A DNA stretch of 17,072 bases, taken from NCBI GenBank assembly GCA_003573635.1, contig QUTJ01031753.1, positions 1 through 17,072 of the forward strand, given 5' to 3'. Source of the stretch: Goniomonas avonlea (Eukaryota > Cryptophyceae > Goniomonadida > Goniomonadaceae). The notes beneath the pieces were generated by a model. That model had not been told where the DNA came from. It searched no databases and was given only the letters and a program-made list of their open reading frames with translations. Shown here piece by piece: positions 10,365 through 17,072 of this stretch (positions are counted from its first letter, which is position 1; every line of letters begins with the position of its first letter). Made by a program: the position numbers and the translations under genes.

Positions 10365-12639
10365 TTAGGTAGCACTCGTGCCCTCGGTCTCTGACAGGAC
10401 AACGCCAGGCCAGCCAACACCTCCTCCATCTGGTGCGGCGGCGGCGGCGGCAGCGATTGCTGCTGCAGCAGCAGCCTCCGCGTCCACCTCTGCAGCAGCC
10501 GCAGCCGCGGCCGCAGCGTCCGCCTCGCTTCTTGGCTTGACCTGCAAGACATGTCAGAATTGCAACGAGGCACAGAAAATGGCGAGAACAGAACGGATCG
10601 CTCACCTCTCGCTGCAAGGCAAGGTCCGCATCCTCAATCTCGTCGGCACTGCGCTTGCTGCCCGCTGTTGGCTCTGCCTCCGGGTTGGCCGGCAAAAAGG
10701 TGTGCGGCAACGAAAGAGATCCTGCCGCCGTGGAATTGGCGCCGGGGGAGGAAGAGGCGACTGCAGCGGCTGATAACGCTGCCTGGAAAGGAGGCGAGTT
10801 AGAAGTCGAATGTCAGAAAAGCGAGCGCTGACCTGTTGCTGCATCATTTGCTGGTGTTGAAGCTGGAGCTGCATCATCTGAAGCTGATCTTGTGGGCTGA
10901 AGGACATGCCCGCTGGAGGCTGCCATTGTCCGGATCCAGCGCCCATTCCAAACAATGCGAGCTCCGGGAAGCCGTTGGGCCTCATGCCAGGTGCAAAGTT
11001 TGCGAAAAGGTTCGCGGATTGGCCCTGGACAGATGGTGTCAGCGTACCCAACTGCAACAAATGGATTTGGCCAGTCGCGAAGGGAAAGGGGCGAAGGGGG
11101 TGGAGAGGAGGGAAAGGAACTCGGTCAAAAGCATCGAATGCGAAGGATCGAAATGCGCTCACCGTGTAGGCCCCAGCTGCTGAACCAGCCGCAGAGCTGG
11201 CTGCTGCTGCCGCGGTGCCTGCGGTAGAGGCGGCGCCGCTGTCTGCAGCAGCAGCACCTTCTGAAGAAGTGGCAGGGAGGTCGCCGATCGGGGCGTGCAG
11301 CGCAGCAATGTAAGGCGCGGAGGTGCTCTGCACGAGTGTGACTCGGAGGAATCAGAACACAAGCAAATTACCTTGACACGGACAAGACCCATGCGCTCAG
11401 CCACGGCCTGCGGCCCTCCATGAACATAAAAGGCGTGGCCCAGCGCCAATCGTCCTATGGGGAAAATGAGATAAATACTCTAACTGGGTCGCGAGACACA
11501 CCCCATCAGTGAACAAGCTCAAGATAAGACCGATGGTAACGACTTGGTTAACAGAACAAACTCAGGCAGCGCCAAGGGGAATGGTTGGGAAAACCAGATG
11601 TGCAAAGATATGCACCTGCTTCCTTGAGCTCGCTGATCGTGGGCAGCCGACCGGAAATACCCTTGTCCGCAAGAACTTGGCGTGTCTCCCGTTCAACATT
11701 GGCGAAGTCCTGTAAGAGGTCAATGCCATACACCCATTTGGAACTCGCAGCGGACGCACCTGCCAGAATCCGCGCGGGCGACGGCGCTGGCCTTCCTTGG
11801 GCTTCGGGCAAGTGGATCGCAGGCCCATGCGCTCTGCGACGACGGCTGTGCCACCGTGCATACGGATTGCGTCCTTGAGAGACCCGCTGACACCACCTTC
11901 TCGCATTTCTTTCTGTCGAACACGTCAGATCGGCTCATCCCATTCAAACAGATTTTGGGCGGGAATGTGTGATCAGACTTGCCTGGGTCGGCATCCTGCC
12001 AGGCTCGATCTTGTCCGCAGCGCGTCCAAGGAAGTCTCGAAGCTCCATTTCAACGTTCTTGAAGTCGGACCAGTACCCCCGGCGACGCTGGGACGAGGGA
12101 GCCGTAAGGGATGTGGCCGGTGTGCATTTAGGGCAACGCCAGGAGCCATCCTCTCGAAGTGAGGCAAGGAGCACCAAACTCTTCGTACTGCAGCCTTCAC
12201 ACGACGCCTCAATGTGGTTCGGGAATGGACCAGCCATGAAATTGGAAAAGTACTGCAACGCGGCGGCGTCGGAAGGCGGGACGTACGGGGGGACGCCCCC
12301 GCGGAAAGGTGCTTGCATCATGTTGAAGGGCATTCCCAAAGCCCCAAACGGATACTGGCCAGGGATCATCTGGCCTTGTGGCGGAGCGCCTCCCTCACCA
12401 GGCGGGCCCATATTCTGGACCATTTGGCCCCAGGCCTCCGGAGGCATGAAGCTCATGTCGTACGGCATGAATCCACGTGGCCCTTGGGGGTTGAAGTGGG
12501 GGGCGTCAGGAGCGGCGGCCTCCGTGGCAGGCGCGGCGGGTGCAGCATCCTTTTTCTCTTGGGCAGCCTCCTCACCAGGAGCAACATCTTCAGTTTCGGC
12601 CGGGGCCGGCGGTGGTGGTTGAGCTACTTCAGCGGACAT
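10365..12639 (-). CDS. zinc-ribbon protein with two GYW...HGG...VAERMGL modules, eight exons, function unknown
   Basis: Exons (minus strand): 12639-11983, 11912-11760, 11709-11616, 11454-11372, 11327-11163, 11051-10833, 10782-10606, 10541-10365; 574 residues, stop TAA. Introns are 44-161 nt. Order: acidic, Pro/Ala-rich N-terminus (1-50); Met/Pro/Gly-rich segment (50-140); zinc ribbon C147-x2-C150-x18-C169-x2-C172; module 1 at about 187-250 (GYWSDFKNVE, then MPTQKEMREGG, then HGGTAVVAERMGL); module 2 at about 264-325 (GFWQDFANVE, LPTISELKEAG, HGGPQAVAERMGL); Ala/Ser/Gly region (330-384); Phe/Gly then Gln/Met-rich region (385-457); KRSADE segment; poly-Ala/Glu tail. The module resembles, from memory, a short helical repeat in algal and plant proteins, but I cannot name its family. 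Low-complexity regions and a zinc ribbon suggest a nuclear or nucleic-acid-related regulator; that is inference. Intron 1 appears to be GC-AG. The start is the first ATG before an acidic N-terminus, although the frame stays open upstream to 12927. Confidence 0.85.
10436..10530 (-). repeat. GCN triplet-rich stretch encoding poly-Ala
   Basis: A run of GCT/GCA/GCC/GCG codons in the last exon of the zinc-ribbon gene encodes two alanine blocks separated by EVDAE. Mixed codon use suggests it is not a fresh slippage expansion. Confidence 0.75.
11913..11982 (-). other. probable GC-AG intron (intron 1 of the zinc-ribbon gene)
   Basis: The 70-nt intron has donor CAG|GCAAGT (otherwise a perfect match to the 5' splice consensus) and acceptor GACAG. 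Using it joins MPTQ to KEMREGG in phase, which mirrors LPTISELKEAG of module 2. The nearby GT (11978-11977) would break the frame. Confidence 0.8.
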
Positions 12640-13047
12640 CACGGTAACCAGAGAGCACCAGCGCTGTTGTGAGCGAAGAGGACGAAGTGAGCGCAAGGCA
12701 CTCAACAAAAGATAACAGGTTCGAGACGGCGTCACATTGACAGATTTGACGGATAACGCTCCGATCTCCGAAAAACCAATCGTCGCCCGCTTTCGTTGGC
12801 GTTCCGTTTTCGGGATTTCTCGGATTTCATTAATCGCGAAAAACGGTTTCTGACCGTGACAGATTGACAGCGTCGCCGCTGTAATCAAGCGAACACCACG
12901 CGTGCTTGGGCACGTCAGCGTTTTCAAACGTTAGGCGCGAAACCGCTGTTCAAAAAGAAAACCCACAGCTTGTTTTTGTGCATACAGATTAAACACAAGC
13001 GCTGCGATTAACGATTTTCGACTGCCTCCCACGAAAGAGGTTCATCA
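12640..13047. other. region upstream of zinc-ribbon gene and of the piggyBac relic
   Basis: This should hold the promoter and 5' UTR of the minus-strand gene and the left flank or left end of the transposon. TGACAGATT-type words occur at about 12738 and 12858. TTAA tetramers occur at 12829, 12988 and 13008, but none is followed by CCC as expected of a piggyBac left end. No gene seen. Confidence 0.5.
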
Positions 13048-13984
13048 ATGGCCACTCCAGTGGTACCCCCCATTCGGGGACGTGGCAGAGGTCGTGGAAG
13101 GGGCCATGGTGGTGCCGCAGGCCGTGGCGGGTCAGCCCCTGCACCTATTGTGAGGCCCCCACCCCCAGGTTCTGACGAGGAGTCTGAGGAGCGGCCAGAA
13201 CATGGCCTCGACGACGAGCTGTGTCTTCAATTTTTGGACCTCTCCGTTAGAAGTGCCGTCCCCGAGTGCAACCGCTGTCACCCTCGGGCCCCATGGTAGG
13301 CGCCGACAGTGTCAAAACCCCTTTGGACGCCTTCCAGCTCTTCTTCGATGAGGCTCTGTTCACTCTGTTGGTGGATGAGACCAACAGAAACTTCCATCAA
13401 AGTTGGGCACCGAATACCACCCATTTCGAGCAGGTATCTGTCCCGGAGCTCAAGACGTTCTTCGCTATAGTTCTCACAATGGGGATCAAACGATTCCCAT
13501 CGTTCGAGCATCACTGGGACGCCGTGACGGCCAGCAGTGTCTTCCAAGACCTTTCATTTGGGGGCTGATGCCGTACAAGCGATTTCAGCAGATTCCCAGG
13601 TTTATCCATTGCGCCGACAATAATTCCGACCTCCCTCGAGATCACCCTGAACGCAGTCGTCTGTTCAAAATAAGGCCCATCCTCGAGCATCTCAAGGGAA
13701 AATTCAAGGCCTGCTACCAGCTATCGAAGCACCTTGCTGTGGATGAACAAATGGTAAAATTCAAATGCAGGAACACAATGAAACAATATTAACCCCAAAA
13801 AACCAATAAAAGGGAGTTTCAAGTTGTGGGTACATGTTGGCTGAATCATCAACAGGCTATGTATGGACCTTCGATCCATATGTAGGGAAGTCAGAGTCGC
13901 GCACAGTGCACGACGGCGACGATGGCATTGCTTTTCCGACCGTTACAAATACAGATGCTTCTGTCACGCTTCGCTTGAAATTGA

Positions 13985-14390
13985 TTGCTCGATTACTTTT
14001 TCGAGTAATCGAATCATGAGAAGATTTTTAATTCTTTTTGAGAGATGCAGAGTGCTGGGTCAAATTAACAGCTGAATCTAAAAAATCACTCTCACAATCA
14101 TGCTCAAAAATTGTTTGCAGTCTCTAAAAATACTCATAACAATGTTGGAGCCCGAGAAAAATGAAAACAAGATATATATATTTTTCTCGCAAGCACACGA
14201 TGATAACCGGGTCAATGGAGCAGAATTATCTGCTCCTCAAGAAAACCTGTTGCTGCGAGACCACAGGCACATAAACCTGGTGTCTCACCGATGAGCAGTC
14301 GCTCACCTAAGACACCCTGGCAGTATAATAACCCGTTTTCGGGGTCCTGTGCATGGGTCTTGTCAATTCAGACTAGCGGAGGAATCTCCG
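13985..14390. repeat. hairpin-rich, AT-rich island inside the piggyBac relic
   Basis: Perfect inverted repeats: TCGATTACT/AGTAATCGA (13989-13997, 14004-14012); CGAGAAAAAT/ATTTTTCTCG (14153-14162, 14180-14189); GGAGCAGA-ATTA-TCTGCTCC (14217-14236); GGTGTCT/AGACACC (14279-14285, 14310-14316) enclosing TGAGC-AGTC-GCTCA (14292-14305); CGGAG-GAAT-CTCCG (14377-14390). The first 330 nt are much more AT-rich than the surroundings. This interval falls where the transposase should continue, so it is probably an insertion or replacement. Confidence 0.75.
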
Positions 14391-14866
14391 AATCAGCTTT
14401 GTCTGCAGGGGGGGCGAGGTCCAGTGGATCAAAGCGGGCAACACGACGGAACCCCTGCAAATTGACACGTCAATGTCAAACGCGGAATCCGAATGCCGCG
14501 GCTTGGCCACTCAGATTGGGGGACATGCGTGCCAAAGCGCGCCATCTGTCGATTTCCTTGCTCGCGAAAAATCAAGCCATTAAAATTACGAAGTTTTTCT
14601 GTCTCCCCGGACTACGTGAGGACAAGGGTGCGCGGAGCTTCGCCGGGCTGGGCCTCATCCGCCGGGACCACATGGACGGGCCTACACTTTGTGGACGAGC
14701 ATAGTATAGATTCTGAATTGTAGACCCCGTCGCGGTTTGATTCCCGACGCGGCGTCCTCCGAGTCCCTTTGTCGTCCCCTGCGGGGGCTTTGCNAAACGA
14801 CTAATAAATTGTACTTTACCACGAAGTTTTTCCGTCTTTCGCAAATGCTAGCCGTAAAAGTTTCTC
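14391..14866. other. non-transposase sequence within the relic
   Basis: No protein family is recognisable in any frame. ACGAAGTTTTTC occurs at 14588-14599 and 14821-14832 (233-nt offset), with similar CnGTCT following. TTAAAATTACGAA at 14580-14592 recurs at 15750-15762. One undetermined base (n) is at 14794. Confidence 0.5.
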
Positions 14867-15749
14867 ATGCGAGGCACTTCGAAGTTCCTCAGCACGGACA
14901 AAGGCATTGTTGCCACGTCCCGGATGGACAACAAGGTGGTGAATATGCTGGACAACGTGGACCCCGCGGGTTCCGTCAGTTCCGTGATGTGGGCGTACAT
15001 GGCCAAAAAAATGATGAGAAACTTGATCTAGTTTCCTTGCCCCAAAGCTATATTAATCGCTACAACACGCCGGTGTCAACACCCATATGGGGGGCGTGGA
15101 CCTCGCAGACCAGCTGTGAGAGCAGTACCATACCTAGATCATGATCAAGTCCAGGAAATGCCGCACTGTTTCCTTTTCTACCTCCTTGATACCGCCGTTT
15201 GCAATGCCTACATCATCTACAAGGTCTACCATCCTAGTTGCACAGAGAGAGAGAGTTTATTCAAACATCCTGGAAACCGCTGAGCGGCCAACACACAGCG
15301 CAGCTCCCTTTAAGGCTTGATCTGATTCAACAGCTGGCCCAAAAACCGGATGGCACCTGTTCAGACCCCCATTCAGGCCTGGGCGTCCCCCACCTCTCTA
15401 AGCGGCGCAAGATGGACCTGGAAGAGCGCAGACTCCAACCGGGTCATTTCCCCAGCTTTGGGCAAAATTTGCTTCAGTGCAAGCTTTGCCGCCTGCTCGG
15501 GGAGCGCCACCGCATGCTCACTTTTTGTGAGAAATGCGACACCGCCCTCTGTCACGACCCAGCAAGTCGTCGTACGTGCTTCACTGACTGGCACACCGTG
15601 CCAAAGCTGTTCAACTTGAAGGATGAATGGCTCGAGTTGTTTTATTGATATGTGTAGCCTCCACATGCCCATGCCGAGCTCCCAAAGACCCCCGAGCGTG
15701 CATTGCGAGATTGACCACTCCAGCGGCTCGTCAAAAATCCGGTAAAGGG

Positions 15750-15753
15750 TTAA
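15750..15753. other. candidate piggyBac target site TTAA at right end
   Basis: GGG at 15747-15749 abuts TTAA, the family's usual target and duplication sequence. This is positional evidence only, since no left copy with CCC was found. Confidence 0.5.
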
Positions 15754-15961
15754 AATTACGAAATTCAAAAAAGTTACACCGGACGCCAGCCTCGCCAGGT
15801 CAACCGTCAGCGGCGCCCCTTTTTTCACTAACGTTGAGGGAAATCTTATCTTGACTTTCGTGTATGGGAATCGGACTTTTGAACCATCGGTTCTTGGCGC
15901 GGCTCCTCCTAGGCGCGGAGCACACGTTTGACACCGTTGCCACCACTGCACTCCTTGTGAA
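15754..15961 (+). promoter_or_regulatory. presumed promoter and 5' UTR of the NEK-like kinase gene
   Basis: About 200 nt lie between the transposon end and the kinase start codon. No TATA box is obvious. GGTCAACCGTCAG at 15798-15810 is shared with intron 4 of the TPR-SET gene. The role is inferred from position. Confidence 0.45.
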
Positions 15962-17050
15962 ATGGACTTTATTCGAACACAGATGCAACGGCTAGGCCCG
16001 TCGCAGTCGCCTGGCACGCCACAGCCCGGTCCGATGCCGACGGGAGAAATCCCGCGACTCCAGGCCTACAATGTCGTGAAGCCACTGGGTTCGGGAGCGT
16101 CGTCCAAGGCGCTGCTTGCCCGCGGGATGGCAGACGGACAGCTTTACGTTATTAAACAGGTCCAGTGCATTGGCAACAAATACAATCAGGGAGTTGCGTC
16201 GTACATCCTTCAGGAGATACGTCTCCTGTTTCAGCTCAGACACCCAAACATTGTCGAGATGAAGGTGCGCACGCCTGTTTCAAGTCACTGACGGCTAAAC
16301 AACTTGCAGGACTTTTATCCACAAAAAGAAAATCTCAACCTCGTTCTGGAGTTCTGTGACGCGGGTGACCTCGGTGCGCTGACGTACGCAGCAATGAAGA
16401 AGAAGGGCCAGCCCATCCCGCCCGAGAAAATCTTGTCTTATTTTTTCCAGGTTGGTGCATGTTTGAATAATTCCTTACATGATATGTCTTGAGTGCTTGG
16501 CCCCTGGATTGCACCACAGATTAAGTTTGTCCGGATTCGTCTCATTTCCATTCGTCATTTGTCTCATTTCCGTCCGTCGCTGCAGGTTGTTCAGGCGATG
16601 GCCTTCATGCACAAACACAATGTAGTGCATCGCGACTTCAAGCCACAAAACGTCCTACTGAAGGGTGATGATATCAAGATAGCTGATTTTGGACTGGCAA
16701 AGGTGTTCTCGGAGCAGGACAACAGCAGCAGCACACGCGTTGGAACTCTCATGCACATGGCCCCTGAGGTTAAAAAGAAGCAGCCCTACAATGAAAAGGC
16801 AGATGTCTGGTCTGTGGGCACAATTTTCTACCAGATGATGACTCTCATCGACCTGCGGTACAAAGAACCTGGGAAGTTCGATCTGACCAAGCTTCCTCCG
16901 GGAAACCTGAGCGACGTCATTCGAAAGATGCTGAATCCCGACCCAGCGCTGCGCCCCTCGGGTAACGAGTGCCTGCAGATGGTGATGATGCCTTACTTAC
17001 AGCCCTTGGCGGATCGTGCACTGAGGGCTGAACACAACCGTGACCCTCAT
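15962..17050 (+). CDS. NEK-like Ser/Thr protein kinase, first three exons (3' end outside window)
   Basis: Exons: 15962-16264, 16310-16450, 16586-17050 (donor GTAAGT at 17051). Both introns (45 and 135 nt) are phase 0 GT-AG. The 303 residues seen cover a nearly complete kinase domain after a 34-residue Pro/Gln-rich N-terminus. Gly-rich loop GSGASS is at 43-48; ATP-anchoring Lys65 in VIKQV; helix-C Glu85; HPNIVEM at 94-100; catalytic loop HRDFKPQN (Asp165); DFG at 182-184; activation-segment end MAPE at 206-209; ADVWSVG in helix F; RPS near the end of the C-lobe. All catalytic residues are present, so it should be active. The EFCDAGDL hinge region and overall wording suggest a NIMA-related kinase (cell cycle and cilia roles in the family), but the C-terminal regulatory part is missing, so the subfamily is uncertain. 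The start is the first ATG in frame. Confidence 0.88.
16539..16571 (+). repeat. direct repeat GTCTCATTTCC in NEK-like intron 2
   Basis: GTCTCATTTCC at 16539-16549 and 16561-16571 (22-nt period), each followed by a TCCGTC- or TTCGTC-like word, just upstream of the acceptor at 16584-16585. Confidence 0.65.
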
Positions 17051-17072
17051 GTAAGTGCACCGACTCCCCCCC

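Larger units (their letters stand above)
13048..15648 (+). pseudogene. piggyBac-type (DDE_Tnp_1_7) transposase, broken
   Basis: Transposase fragments lie in changing frames. The N-terminus is Arg/Gly-rich (13048-13299), then acidic. A frame change near 13250-13300 leads to the core segment FQLFFDEALF...FKTFF-like (to 13568). Another near 13560 leads to YKRFQQIPRFIH and HLAVDEQMVKFK (first catalytic Asp region). A stop at 13790-13792 is followed by STGYVWTFDPYVGK (from about 13846). About 0.9 kb without transposase similarity replaces the part that should hold the second catalytic Asp. Similarity resumes at about 14867 (DNKVVNML), with an internal stop, then HMGGVDLADQL (third Asp region, about 15088-15120), FYLLDTAVCNAYIIY, and finally a Cys-rich C-terminal domain (CKLC...CEKC...LC...CF..WH, 15478-15595). 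Several frameshifts, stops and a missing Asp region make it non-functional. Decay is moderate, so the insertion is not ancient. Confidence 0.9.
13048..15753 (+). mobile_element. degenerate piggyBac-family DNA transposon
   Basis: The element is defined by the transposase relic and by a right-hand GGG followed by TTAA (15747-15753), the end structure typical of piggyBac. No reciprocal TTAACCC left end was found upstream of 13048, so the left boundary is unknown and 13048 marks only the first transposase codon. It lies between the divergent zinc-ribbon and NEK-like genes and does not visibly interrupt either. Confidence 0.75.

Noticed and set aside
12640-12927. N-terminal extension of the zinc-ribbon protein to ATG 12927
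   Set aside because: The extra 96 residues have no coherent character. The ATG at 12639 starts an acidic, Pro/Ala-rich region typical of such proteins. Transcript data could change this.
14291-14723. Plus-strand frames inside the piggyBac relic
   Set aside because: No recognisable similarity, low-complexity composition, and overlapping frames of similar quality.
14725-14760. tRNA T-arm-like sequence GGTTTGATTCC
   Set aside because: The flanking bases form a short hairpin, but I could not fit an acceptor stem, D-arm or anticodon arm around it.
15627-15854. Plus-strand frame upstream of the kinase
   Set aside because: It overlaps the end of the transposase relic and the transposon boundary, with no motif.

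Overview
The window is nuclear DNA of a eukaryote, GC-rich and probably unicellular. Every intact gene is split by spliceosomal introns. Most are GT-AG and one is best explained as GC-AG. Many are only 44-70 nt long, and genes on both strands are closely packed. The proteasome alpha-4 protein has plant-like wording (LEAVRKG, KYTQSGG, LLEVVESGG). The 574-residue protein carries a repeated module of a kind I recall from algal and plant proteins. An alga or related protist is therefore my best guess, but the species cannot be fixed from this sequence. All exon models below were assembled by hand from reading frame, splice phase and family motifs; no transcript data were used.

Layout. Positions 1-821 (+) hold the last two exons of an eIF2-alpha-kinase-type protein kinase. 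After about 1 kb without a gene comes PSMA7 (proteasome alpha-4) on the minus strand, 2717-1802, five exons. It shares a 170-bp divergent promoter with a 12-exon plus-strand gene at 2888-9247. That gene encodes a 719-residue protein with one membrane segment, TPR repeats and a MYND-split SET domain (SMYD4-like), in which two SET active-site positions look lost. Its first two introns are tiny. The later ones are long, carry C/T-only tracts close to the 5' splice site, and share short motifs with one another. After a 1.1-kb convergent intergenic region comes an 8-exon minus-strand gene (12639-10365) for a zinc-ribbon, Ala/Gln/Met-rich protein with two copies of an unnamed GYW...HGG...VAERMGL module.

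Positions 13048-15753 are a broken piggyBac-type transposon. The transposase is split over several frames, and its middle is replaced by about 0.9 kb, part of which is an AT-rich island full of hairpins. A GGG/TTAA right end is visible but no matching left end. From 15962 to the window edge a NEK-like Ser/Thr kinase gene begins (three exons seen).

The intact genes look like ordinary housekeeping and signalling functions: stress kinase, proteasome, chaperone/methyltransferase-like, regulatory protein, NEK kinase. Nothing indicates a shared pathway beyond the divergent pair. The most unusual material is the degenerate membrane-anchored SMYD protein, the intron-to-intron sequence sharing inside its gene, the duplicated HGG module, and the palindrome cluster inside the piggyBac relic.
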